From: Candidatus Thermoplasmatota archaeon
GTDB taxonomy: Archaea > Thermoplasmatota > SW-10-69-26 > JACQPN01 > JAJPHT01
Direction: 5' to 3'
Assembly: GCA_035540375.1 (NCBI GenBank)
Contig: DATLGO010000037.1
Coordinates: 1-34,651, forward strand
DNA length: 34,651 bases
How positions within the stretch are numbered: position 1 is the first letter of the stretch; the number at the start of each line of letters is the position of its first letter. Of the stretch, positions 1 to 7,400 are shown one piece after another. Below the pieces are notes generated by a model. The model was not told the DNA's origin, ran no database searches, and worked only from the letters and a program-made list of their open reading frames with translations. The position numbers and the translations under genes were made by a program.

Positions 1-2
1 GC

Positions 3-395
3 CCCGAGGCGCGCCGACGCGAACCTTCCGCGCCGGCGGCCGACCTCTCCCCGCGCCGCGTCGAGCCCGCGCCGCGCGCCCGCGCGCCGCCCCCGCCGCC
101 CGCAACGCCGCGCATGCCGGCCCGCGCGCCGCGCGCGTCTCCCGCCTACCTCGCGGATGTGCGCGCCGCAGTGACCGCCCTCGAGGCCGACGGCCTCCGC
201 TCGCTCCCGACGAAGGCGCAGCTCGAGAAGGTCGACGCCGATCTCGCGGCGATGGAGGAGAAGCTCGCCGCAAGCCGCGGGCTTTCCGCCGAGGCGGACG
301 ATCTCGCCGCGAGCGTCCGCTCGTTGCGCGAGGCTGTCGCGGACCGCATCCGCGAAACCCGCAAGTCGCGTCCCTTCTGGAGGCGCGGCGGATGA
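3..395 (+). CDS. Coiled-coil protein, C-terminal part (5' truncated by the window edge)
   Basis: The reading frame is open from the first complete codon at position 3, with no stop before the first ATG at 114. The upstream part encodes a proline/alanine/arginine-rich stretch that reads like a linker, so the gene probably begins outside the window. The last ~85 residues are rich in A, L, E, K, D and R with heptad-like spacing and should form an alpha-helical coiled coil, ending in a basic RKSRPFWRRGG tail. The stop overlaps the next start (ATGA at 392-395), so the two genes are translationally coupled. I do not recognise the family. If the window edge is not a truncation, the protein would be 93 residues from 114. 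Confidence 0.6.
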   Translation, partial: PEARRREPSAPAADLSPRRVEPAPRARAPPPPPATPRMPARAPRASPAYLADVRAAVTALEADGLRSLPTKAQLEKVDADLAAMEEKLAASRGLSAEADDLAASVRSLREAVADRIRETRKSRPFWRRGG

Positions 396-682
396 AGGAG
401 ATCACGACGGAGAAGATCCGAAAGTACCTCGAAACGACCGACCGCGCGATGGCGAAGCTCGTGGTCATCGTTCCCGAGCGCAGCCACCTGCGGCGCATGG
501 CGGAGGACTTCCTCGTGATGGCCCGGTCGTATCGCGCCGACGCCGGCCACTTCTATGAGAAGGGCGACCACGTGAACGCCTTCGCCTGCGTGAACTACGC
601 GCACGGTTGGCTCGACGCGGGCGCGCGCCTCGGATTCTGGGACGTTGGCGGCGACGACGTCCTCTTCACGCTCGCCGAGTGA
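392..682 (+). CDS. DUF357 family protein
   Basis: A 96-residue protein matching the archaeal DUF357 family (about 80-100 residues): an N-terminal helix, then a helical core with the characteristic run of MARSYRADAGHFYEKGD, FACVNYAHGWLDAGARLG and a short acidic tail. The fold is all alpha and the molecular role is unknown; it is found almost only in archaea. Its start overlaps the stop of the coiled-coil gene by four bases, suggesting one transcript. Its 3' end overlaps the convergent MFS gene by 17 bp. Family assignment is by recognised sequence pattern. Confidence 0.85.
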   Translation: MKEITTEKIRKYLETTDRAMAKLVVIVPERSHLRRMAEDFLVMARSYRADAGHFYEKGDHVNAFACVNYAHGWLDAGARLGFWDVGGDDVLFTLAE

Positions 683-1835
683 GCGCGAAGGCCGCGAACG
701 CCGCGGCCCCGACGAGGGCGGCGAACGCGAAGGTCGCGCCCGAACCTCCCGCGTCCCAGAGGAATCCAGCGACAAGGCCGCCCGGGAGCGCCGCGAGGCC
801 TGCGGCGCCGCCCTGGAGCCCGAGGGCCGTCGCCTTGAGGTCGGGCGGCGCGAGCGCGGCGGCATGCGCCTTCTGCAGGCCTTCCGATAGTCCCATCCAC
901 GCGCTGAAGGCGAGCGTCGCAGCGACGACGGCGACGGCTCCGGAGGCGAGCGCGAAGGCGAGGGCGACGAGCGCGTAGAGCGCGTAGGCTGCGAGGAGGA
1001 GCTTTGGTTTTCCGATCCGATCCGCGAGCGCGCCCGCGGGATAGCTCGCGGTTGCGTAGACGGCGTTGAACCCGGCGTACAGGAGCAGGATCTCGACGAG
1101 GCCGAGCCCGCTTTCTGCGGCCTTGAGGACGACGAACGCGAATCCGAGATGGCCGAAGGAGAAGATCGCCGTCACGCCGACGAAGGCGCGGAGGTCGCGG
1201 GGGAGCCCGCGAAGGCTTGCGAAGAACGGCGCGCGCGGGGCGGGGGCCGCGTCGCGGCGCCGCTCGCGCACGAGCAGCGCGAGGGCGACCGCGAGGGCGG
1301 CGGGGACGAGCGAGGCGAGGAAGACGGTCCGGATCGTCGACTCGTCCTCGGAACCGAGGGCGAGGACGAGGGCGATCGCGAGGGCGGACCCGACGAAGGC
1401 GCCGGCGGTGTCGAGCGCCCTGTGCAGGCCGAAGGCGCGACCGAGCGTCGTCGACGTCGAGGCTTCCGCGATGAGCGCGTCGCGCGGCGACGAACGGATG
1501 CCCTTTCCCGCCCGGTCGACGAAGCGCGCCCCGACGACGGTCGGCCAGGCCGCGGCGAACGCGTACATCGGTCGCGCGAGCGCGGCGGCAGCGTACCCCG
1601 CGACGACGAACGGCGTGCGCCGGCGCATGCGGTCGCTCCACCAACCGGTGCCCGCGCGGCCGATAGCCTGCGTGGCGTCCGCGAGGCCTTCCATGAGGCC
1701 GACGACGACGATGGGCGCGGCAAGCGGCCCGGTGAGGAGGAGCGGCAGGAGCGGGAGCACCATCTCGCTTGCCGCGTCGTTGAGGAAGCTCACCCAGCCG
1801 AGGAGCCACACGCGGCGAGGGAGGCGATCCGCCAC
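666..1835 (-). CDS. MFS transporter
   Basis: A 389-residue polytopic membrane protein, about the size of a 12-helix major facilitator transporter. It opens with the segment WVSFLNDAASEMVLPLLP. The loop RFVDRAGKGIRSSPRDALIAE (split here as DRAGKG and SSPRDALIAE) is typical of a subfamily with conserved D-R-x-GKG-R-x-x-P-R-D between helices 4 and 5. A second cytoplasmic loop, ADRIGKPK, lies at the start of the second half. The substrate cannot be told. The start is a GTG at 1835. The gene lies 24 bases downstream of the membrane-bound regulator on the same strand and may share its transcript. Its end overlaps the DUF357 gene convergently. Confidence 0.85.
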   Translation of the reverse strand: MADRLPRRVWLLGWVSFLNDAASEMVLPLLPLLLTGPLAAPIVVVGLMEGLADATQAIGRAGTGWWSDRMRRRTPFVVAGYAAAALARPMYAFAAAWPTVVGARFVDRAGKGIRSSPRDALIAEASTSTTLGRAFGLHRALDTAGAFVGSALAIALVLALGSEDESTIRTVFLASLVPAALAVALALLVRERRRDAAPAPRAPFFASLRGLPRDLRAFVGVTAIFSFGHLGFAFVVLKAAESGLGLVEILLLYAGFNAVYATASYPAGALADRIGKPKLLLAAYALYALVALAFALASGAVAVVAATLAFSAWMGLSEGLQKAHAAALAPPDLKATALGLQGGAAGLAALPGGLVAGFLWDAGGSGATFAFAALVGAAAFAAFALTRRA

Positions 1836-1859
1836 GCGCGTGGATAAGCCGCGCGGGTC

Positions 1860-3674
1860 TTAGCCCTCGCGCTCGACGGGCACGAAGGCGACGGGCTCGG
1901 GCGCGGCGCGCACGCACACCCAGACGCCGTTGCGCAGCTCGAAGGCGATGCGTCCTTTGCGCTCGAGGGTCTTGATGTGGTGGTTCGCGCCCTGCTTCGT
2001 GAGGCCGAGCCGCTCCGCGAGCTGCTTTTGCGTGAGCGGCCCCGCGTCGAGGAGCGCGAGGATGCGCGTCTGCATCGGCGTCACCTCGTCCGCGCGCGCC
2101 TCGGGGAGACGCTCGCCGACGGGGTAGAAGCGGCGGGCCCGGCCTTCGCGCCGGCTCGCGACGAAGCGGTGCTGCTCGAGCATCTGGAGGTGATGGATCA
2201 GCGTGCCCGTGTTGAGGTCGAAGGCGCGCTTGAGCTCGCCGTAGGTCACGCCGGGCTTCGCGCGGATCGCCCCAAGCAGGGTGTCGCGGAGCGCATGATC
2301 GAGCACCTTTGGGCGCGAGAGTCGCGTGAACAGGCCGACCGCCGGGGCAAGGAGCGCGAAGCGGAGGCTCTCGCGGCGCGCGAGAAGCGCGAGGCCGACG
2401 GCAGCAAGGCTCGCGCCTCCGGCGGCGCCGGCCGTCTCGAGGGGGTGGCTCGCGATGAAGCCGGCCGGGTCCCCCCGGAAGGCCTCGAGCGGATCGTCGA
2501 CGGGAGGGATCGGATCGCCGTGGAGTGGCGGGGAGAAGATCACGGAGAGATGGAGCTGGTCGTGCGCGGCCGACGGCTTCACGAGGCCGGCGTCGACGAG
2601 CACCACGCCCATCGGCTCGGTGGTGACGGGCACGCTCCAGCCGATCTCGACCTCGCGCGATTCGCCTTCCGTCAAGACGAAGATCTCCGGCGTCACGGCG
2701 AAGGCCACGTCCGGCATCGCCTTGATGGCGGCCTGCACGCGGACTTCGCCGGGGTCGCCGCGCGTGGCGACGACGCGGACGAGGATCGTATCGTTCCGGC
2801 CGATCGGGACTTCCTTCGGATACCGTCCGATCGCTTCGAGCCGGATTTCGGCGTCGACCGTCGGCTCCGACACGGGGGGTTCCTCGTGCATCGGCGGAGC
2901 GGGATCAACGGTTGGATCGGGCGGCGGCTCGTCCGTCGCGTTGCGGATGGCGAGAACGGCCTTTCCATAGCTGCCTTGACCGTCGAGGGTCGACGCGGCG
3001 AACGTCACGAAGCGCGAGCGCTCGCGGTTCATCTCCTCAGGGATGCCCACTTCGGCCTTGCGGAGCGTGTAGCGCAGGATGCGCTCGCTGCGGGGCTCGA
3101 GGCTCATGCGCGAGGGATCGCCGGTTTCGAGGAGGTGACCGGGCGACCGGGCGACGATCGCGGTCTCGATGACGTGGGGTCCCGGGTTGCGGACGATCAG
3201 CTTGAACCGGGATTCGCCGGTCCCCGGGTCCGGCACCGCCCGGGGCTCGAGGACGAGATCGAGGATTGCGAGCCGCGCGGCAATGCGGCCTTCGCCGGGG
3301 TCGACCTGGGTCGACTCGGCGCGGATCACGATGTCCGCTCCATACGGCGCGGCCTCCCGCGGGGGAGCCGTGACCGTGAAGTGTACGATTTCGGAGGCGC
3401 GCGGAGGGATCCGGATCGCGGACGAGGCGGGGTTGACGAGGAACCGCGTGCCGTCGGTTCGAGCGGGGGACGTCGCGGTCACCTGCACGTCGAGCGTGAG
3501 GTCCGTCGGGTTCGTGATCTGCGCCTTCACGACCCGCTCCTCCGCGGGCGCGAGGAGGATCGCGCTCTCGCCCGGGCTCACGGTGAGCGCGGGCGAATCG
3601 GCCGCCGTGGACTGGGCGGCCGCAAGGGGCGCCGCGAGGACGGCGACGAGCGCGAGGAGGGGGAGGATACGCAT
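1860..3674 (-). CDS. Membrane-anchored winged-helix regulator with exported N-terminal domains
   Basis: A 604-residue protein from the ATG at 3674; an in-frame GTG at 3689 would add five residues but spoils the signal peptide (MRILPLLALVAVLAAPLAAAQ). About 390 exported residues follow, with beta-rich segments resembling NEW3/Ig-like modules (TNPTDLTLDVQVTATSP; SEIVHFTVTAPP). Two hydrophobic stretches lie near residues 415-432 and 436-452. A first winged helix (about 455-518; GELKRAFDLNTGTLIHHLQML) and a second (about 525-585; KQLAERLGLTKQGANHHIKTL) follow. This order is known from archaeal membrane-bound transcription regulators. Inference: it senses something at the cell surface and controls genes from the membrane, perhaps the exported proteins beside it. 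Ligand and targets are unknown. Confidence 0.85.
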   Translation of the reverse strand: MRILPLLALVAVLAAPLAAAQSTAADSPALTVSPGESAILLAPAEERVVKAQITNPTDLTLDVQVTATSPARTDGTRFLVNPASSAIRIPPRASEIVHFTVTAPPREAAPYGADIVIRAESTQVDPGEGRIAARLAILDLVLEPRAVPDPGTGESRFKLIVRNPGPHVIETAIVARSPGHLLETGDPSRMSLEPRSERILRYTLRKAEVGIPEEMNRERSRFVTFAASTLDGQGSYGKAVLAIRNATDEPPPDPTVDPAPPMHEEPPVSEPTVDAEIRLEAIGRYPKEVPIGRNDTILVRVVATRGDPGEVRVQAAIKAMPDVAFAVTPEIFVLTEGESREVEIGWSVPVTTEPMGVVLVDAGLVKPSAAHDQLHLSVIFSPPLHGDPIPPVDDPLEAFRGDPAGFIASHPLETAGAAGGASLAAVGLALLARRESLRFALLAPAVGLFTRLSRPKVLDHALRDTLLGAIRAKPGVTYGELKRAFDLNTGTLIHHLQMLEQHRFVASRREGRARRFYPVGERLPEARADEVTPMQTRILALLDAGPLTQKQLAERLGLTKQGANHHIKTLERKGRIAFELRNGVWVCVRAAPEPVAFVPVEREG

Positions 3675-3725
3675 CGGCGGGCACAACACTTGGGATGGGC
3701 GTTCTTAGCGCTTGCGATGATCCGG

Positions 3726-3756
3726 CCCGCCGCGCGGCGTCAAACCGCGCGGCGGG
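3726..3756 (-). terminator. Terminator-like hairpin after the 375-residue exported protein gene
   Basis: A perfect 12-bp stem (CCCGCCGCGCGG at 3726-3737 and CCGCGCGGCGGG at 3745-3756) with a 7-base loop lies about ten bases past the stop at 3766. No T-run follows on the minus strand, so this is a hairpin only. The same arrangement appears after the genes ending at 4969 and 7401. Confidence 0.5.
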
Positions 3757-3765
3757 ACGGGGGTT

Positions 3766-4893
3766 TCAGGCTTCGACCGTCGCCGAGGCGTCGGCCGACG
3801 GATTCGGCGCGGCGATGCCCGGTTCCGCAGGCCGGACGGGCGTCGGGCCGCCCTGCGGACCTTCGACCGCGATGTCGAGGACGAGCATGCCGTCGCGCAC
3901 GTGCCCGCTCACGCGGATCGGGAGGTCGAAGCTGCGGCCTTCCTCGAGCGGCACGAAGATGCGGTAGCCGTTGCCCGTCGGGTGACCCCGGATGGGCTTG
4001 TCGCAGCACGCGGCGTCGCCGACGATGACGAGGCGCGCGCGGGCCTTCGCGACCGCGTCGCCCGAGGTCGCGCCAGCCTGCGTCGTGGCGTCCATCGCGC
4101 GGGCGACCACGACGACCGTGTGGTTGCCGGGGCGGAGGTCTTCGGGCGAGGCCGCGTGGACGGCGAAGCTGCGCGTCTCGTTCGGCGCGAGGCGCGCGCC
4201 GCGCTCGTCCATCCAGACCTTGACCATGCGCTCGGGGCTGAAGGCCTCGAAGCCGAGGGCGATCGGCTCGCGGCCGTGGTTCTTCACCACGAGCTTGTAG
4301 TGGACGCGGTCGCCCGCGTGCGCCCGCTGGGCGTATGGGTCGAGCTCCATCGTGACGCGCGGCCTCGGGTCGGGCTCGGACCTCGCGACCTTCGCGACGA
4401 GCAGCGCCCTCGCCTCTTGGCCGTCCGCGGCGCGCGCGTGGAGGACGAGTTCGCCCTTCGCGCCCTCGGGGAGGTCCGCCGCGGGGCCGAGCCTGACGGC
4501 ATGCTGGACCATGCTTCGCGACGGGACGCGGTATGCGCCCTCCGCGAAGTCGGTCTTCCAGCCGCGCGTGATCGCGCCGATCGCGATCTTGAGCTCGATC
4601 GTCTCGTTCAAGGAGTTCGTGATGAAGAGCGTCGCGTTCGCGGGGCGGCCGTCGTACGCGTACGCGTGCGACGGGCGGAAGTCCATGGCGAAGGTCGCGT
4701 TCGAGGCGTCCGAGGCGTTCGCCGAGAGCCTCACGTCGCCCTCGAGGCCGCCGAGGGACGGGGACGCGTTGGCGAAGGGCCCGAAAAGCGCCGCGGCGAG
4801 GAAGGTCGCCGCGACGAAGGTCGCGAGATACCGGGGGCTCAGGTTTCGGGAAAGCATCAGGCTCACGGGAGCGAGGACCTCCCGACCGACCAT
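3766..4893 (-). CDS. Exported protein of unknown family, beta-rich
   Basis: A 375-residue protein with an N-terminal export signal (RNLSPRYLATFVAATFLAAA, then LFGPFANAS). The mature part carries N-x-S/T sites and two Ig/NEW3-like stretches (ATLFITNSLNETIELKI; VHYKLVVKNHGREPIALGF), each followed by segments about how a strand is closed by a hydrophobic pattern. A vicinal Cys pair sits in VGDAACCDKP, and the C-terminal tail is Pro/Ala-rich. There is no C-terminal membrane helix, so it is probably secreted or held by partners. A TATA-like box at 4921-4930 lies about 30 bases before the ATG at 4893, favouring this start over the internal ATG at 4857. It sits between two other exported proteins on the same strand. 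Confidence 0.75.
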   Translation of the reverse strand: MVGREVLAPVSLMLSRNLSPRYLATFVAATFLAAALFGPFANASPSLGGLEGDVRLSANASDASNATFAMDFRPSHAYAYDGRPANATLFITNSLNETIELKIAIGAITRGWKTDFAEGAYRVPSRSMVQHAVRLGPAADLPEGAKGELVLHARAADGQEARALLVAKVARSEPDPRPRVTMELDPYAQRAHAGDRVHYKLVVKNHGREPIALGFEAFSPERMVKVWMDERGARLAPNETRSFAVHAASPEDLRPGNHTVVVVARAMDATTQAGATSGDAVAKARARLVIVGDAACCDKPIRGHPTGNGYRIFVPLEEGRSFDLPIRVSGHVRDGMLVLDIAVEGPQGGPTPVRPAEPGIAAPNPSADASATVEA

Positions 4894-4920
4894 AGGGAGA
4901 CCTGAACGCCGCTTTGACTC

Positions 4921-4930
4921 CTATATGAAT
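4921..4930 (-). promoter_or_regulatory. TATA-like box for the 375-residue exported protein
   Basis: ATTCATATAG on the minus strand, in otherwise GC-rich DNA, centred about 30 bases before the ATG at 4893. This spacing suggests a leaderless or nearly leaderless archaeal transcript. Confidence 0.55.
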
Positions 4931-4934
4931 GGAA

Positions 4935-4959
4935 GGGGTCCCCGGCGGGCGGGGACCCC
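4935..4959 (-). terminator. Terminator-like hairpin after the CARDB protein gene
   Basis: A perfect 9-bp stem (GGGGTCCCC at 4935-4943, GGGGACCCC at 4951-4959) with a 7-base loop, ten bases past the stop at 4969. It is followed on the minus strand by TTCCATTCATATAG, which doubles as the next gene's promoter. Confidence 0.55.
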
Positions 4960-4968
4960 ATCGAACGC

Positions 4969-6828
4969 CTACGGAAGGATGACGCCGCCGAGCCCCGTGT
5001 TGCCCGCGAAGAGGAACGTCCGTTTCACGTCGCGGTTGTTTTCGGGGTCGACCTCGCCCCACGCGGTCGAGTATCCGCGGGCGTGGATCTCCACGTCGCC
5101 CACGGCGGCCCGGTCGCGGTTCCATCGGAACGCGTGGGACTCGCAGCTTCCGGCCTCGAGGGCGACGAGCGGCGCGTCGGCGACGCTGTCGAGCGTCTGG
5201 ATCCCTCCCGCGACCGCGCGCGCCCACACCGAGAGGCCGCCGCCGTGGAAGGTCGCGCCCCCGATGTTGCACGTCTCGACGACGATGCGGATCGGCGCGA
5301 GCGAATTCGCGACGTCGCCCGCGTCCGTCTGGATCTCGTCCTTCTCGACGGAGACGATGCGGACCCGGAGGTCCGCGAACCGGGGCTTCGGCAGGATGCC
5401 GAAGTAGAGCTCCATCTCGTTGTTCAGGTCGGACACCTCGACGACCTCCCGGGCGGCGTCCGCGAAGGCCCGGATGCGGTGGGCGCCGCGCTCGGCGACC
5501 CACTCGAGCGTCACGCGCGCCTCGGCCCCCGCGGCGAGCGGGGGCACCGAGACGGTGCCGAGGTCGTGGACGTGGTCGAGCACGAAGCGCACCTGGGACG
5601 CGCCGGCGTCCCCGTGCCCCTTGTTGCGGATCGTCGCGACGATCTCCTGGACCTCGCCTTCGACGGAGGACCCCTCGATCGTCATGTGGGCGACCACGAG
5701 GTCCGCGTGCGGGCTCGGGGCCACGTCGTAGCTCAAGGAGCCGCCGTTGTTGTCCTCGTTCGCCTCGGCGATCGCGCCCGTCGAATCGACCTCGAGCGCC
5801 ATGGTGCGAGCGCCTTCCTGCGCGTAGTAGATCGACATCCCGTAGGTCGTCGCGACCCCCGACGCAAGGGGCGGGAACCGGGAGTGGCCATAACCCTGGC
5901 CGTCGAGCTCCCATCGCGCGAAGGATTCTGGCGCGTCAACGTCTCCGAGGTTCGCGACCTCCGCGAAGACGTGGACGGGCTCGCCGTCGACGGGAATCGC
6001 CGGATCGGTCCACATCCGGAGGACCGCGAGGTCGGGCCCCGCGGGGCCGGACACCTCGTAGGTCGCCCATCCGCCGTTGTTGCCGCCGTCCCGCTCCTCG
6101 AGGTTGCCGTAGAGGTCCGCGATGACCGAGACCGTGGCGGCGCCCGCGGCGGACGTTCGGTGCGTGAAGACGACCTCGAGGGTCTCGCCCGCGCCGAGGC
6201 CGCGGGCGTACCACGACCGCTCCTCCCGCGAGAGGTCGTCGAAGAACGATACCCAGAACTCGCCCGCGGGGCGGTCGGCGGCGTTCGTGAAGCGCGCCGT
6301 CGTTTGGATCTCGTCGCCCACGCGGGGGTTCGCCGGGCTCACGTCGATCGCGTCGAACCGCAGGTCGGGGCCGGCGACGCCGTCGTACGAGAAGACCGCC
6401 ACGCGCTCGTTGTTCGATTCGTCCGATTCGGAGACCTGCATCCAGCGGTCGACCGTCACGAGGACCGCGAGGTCGCCCCGGGGGGCGGTCGCGTTCTCGG
6501 TCGCGGACACGACGAGGCGCTCCCCCGCGCCGAGGCCGGCGGCGTGGAAGAACCCACCGAGCCAGCGCGATTCCGTCTCGAAGACGACCGCGAAGGCGCC
6601 CGCGGGGCCGTGACCCGCGTTTGCGACGAGGGCCGAGAACAGGACGGGCTCGCCCGGCCTGGCGTCGGCCGGAGACTGGAAGACCTCGAGCACCACAAGG
6701 TCGGGGGCCCCCGCCGAGGCGGCCGCGCCCGCGGCGAGGGCGGGGGTTGCAAGGAGCAGGAGGAGGGCGACGGTCAGCGTTCGGAAGCGGGTCGGGATCG
6801 GGCTCGTTCGGGTCAACTCAAACCTCAC
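4969..6828 (-). CDS. Exported protein with five CARDB repeats
   Basis: A 619-residue protein from the GTG at 6828. A signal peptide (FRTLTVALLLLLATPALAAG) ends near residue 36. Five tandem CARDB (Ig-like) repeats start at about residues 42, 153, 264, 374 and 484. Four open with a (P/A)DL motif such as APDLVVLEVF, GPDLRFDAID and GPDLAVLRMW, and the repeats close with acidic D-x-x-N-N motifs (SDESNN, ERDGGNN, EANEDNN, VSDLNN, DPENN). CARDB modules are found in archaeal and bacterial adhesins and surface proteins; the partner here is unknown. No C-terminal anchor is seen. A longer frame to 6924 exists, but a CATATG box 27 bases before the GTG and the position of the signal peptide support 6828. 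Confidence 0.85.
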   Translation of the reverse strand: MRFELTRTSPIPTRFRTLTVALLLLLATPALAAGAAASAGAPDLVVLEVFQSPADARPGEPVLFSALVANAGHGPAGAFAVVFETESRWLGGFFHAAGLGAGERLVVSATENATAPRGDLAVLVTVDRWMQVSESDESNNERVAVFSYDGVAGPDLRFDAIDVSPANPRVGDEIQTTARFTNAADRPAGEFWVSFFDDLSREERSWYARGLGAGETLEVVFTHRTSAAGAATVSVIADLYGNLEERDGGNNGGWATYEVSGPAGPDLAVLRMWTDPAIPVDGEPVHVFAEVANLGDVDAPESFARWELDGQGYGHSRFPPLASGVATTYGMSIYYAQEGARTMALEVDSTGAIAEANEDNNGGSLSYDVAPSPHADLVVAHMTIEGSSVEGEVQEIVATIRNKGHGDAGASQVRFVLDHVHDLGTVSVPPLAAGAEARVTLEWVAERGAHRIRAFADAAREVVEVSDLNNEMELYFGILPKPRFADLRVRIVSVEKDEIQTDAGDVANSLAPIRIVVETCNIGGATFHGGGLSVWARAVAGGIQTLDSVADAPLVALEAGSCESHAFRWNRDRAAVGDVEIHARGYSTAWGEVDPENNRDVKRTFLFAGNTGLGGVILP

Positions 6829-6851
6829 CGGAACCGAGGAGGCGCGGGCGG

Positions 6852-6857
6852 CATATG
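6852..6857 (-). promoter_or_regulatory. TATA-like box for the CARDB protein
   Basis: CATATG, 27 bases upstream of the GTG start at 6828, in a short AT-richer patch. This spacing fits leaderless transcription and helps decide the start. Confidence 0.45.
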
Positions 6858-6948
6858 AGCTTCCTAGAAACCCGTCTTGACGCCCGCCCGCGCCCGCGCC
6901 GGGGCGGAGGTCCCCCTGGGGCATGGGATGCGCGCGGAGGACGGAACC

Positions 6949-7215
6949 CTACTTCGCGGCCTTCGCGACCGTCTCGAGACCGCTGATGATGTTCCAGATC
7001 AGCGTGCGGCCGTGGAGCGGGATGTTGGGATCGTTCGCGAGCTCGTCGAGCACCGAGATGGCGCCCGCGACGCGCACGTCGAGGGGATCCTTGCGCTCCA
7101 TGAGGAGCTTCTTCGCATTGTCGGCGCCGCGGCGGATGTTGCGCGGCACGGACGTGTCCTCGATCAGCTGATCGATGACATCCGTCACCTGGCGAAGTCT
7201 GTCGTCAGGACCCAT
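6949..7215 (-). CDS. UPF0147 family protein
   Basis: An 88-residue protein matching the archaeal UPF0147 family over its whole length: IEDTSVPRNIRRGADNAKKL in the first half, then VRVAGAISVLDELANDPNIP and LHGRTLIWNIISGLE near the end. It is predicted to be all alpha-helical and cytoplasmic; the function is unknown, but the gene is conserved across many archaea. An unusually good Shine-Dalgarno, AGGAGGT at 7223-7229, precedes the ATG, and a TTAACTAGG box at about 7272-7280 sits further upstream, so this transcript has a leader, unlike its neighbours. Confidence 0.9.
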   Translation of the reverse strand: MGPDDRLRQVTDVIDQLIEDTSVPRNIRRGADNAKKLLMERKDPLDVRVAGAISVLDELANDPNIPLHGRTLIWNIISGLETVAKAAK

Positions 7216-7222
7216 GAAAGCG

Positions 7223-7229
7223 ACCTCCT
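7223..7229 (-). promoter_or_regulatory. Ribosome binding site of the UPF0147 gene
   Basis: AGGAGGT, seven bases before the ATG at 7215. It stands out because most genes in this window lack a Shine-Dalgarno and appear leaderless. Confidence 0.7.
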
Positions 7230-7371
7230 GGGCGAAACCGCCCGGGAATCCGACCCCCTAATCCAGTGCCCCTAGTTAAGGGTATGGATGTCAAGATCGC
7301 ATTTTCCCGGGGTTCCGCTGGCTTCGCGCCTCGGTCCGTGGCTGCATAACGGTTGTGGTATGAGGACCGGA

Positions 7372-7393
7372 GCCCGGCGCGGACGCGCCGGGC
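7372..7393 (-). terminator. Terminator-like hairpin after the giant FN3 protein gene
   Basis: A perfect 9-bp stem (GCCCGGCGC at 7372-7380, GCGCCGGGC at 7385-7393) with a 4-base loop, eight bases past the stop at 7401. The rest of 7216-7400 holds the UPF0147 ribosome site and promoter and no gene. Confidence 0.5.
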
Positions 7394-7400
7394 CCCGCGC

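Noticed and set aside
1977-4028. 683-codon plus-strand frame opposite the membrane regulator
   Set aside because: Shadow of the minus-strand regulator; no signal or domain.
3740-5914. 724-codon minus-strand frame overlapping two exported proteins in another frame
   Set aside because: Arg/Pro/Gly-rich shadow; the two real proteins in the other frame have signal peptides and CARDB repeats.
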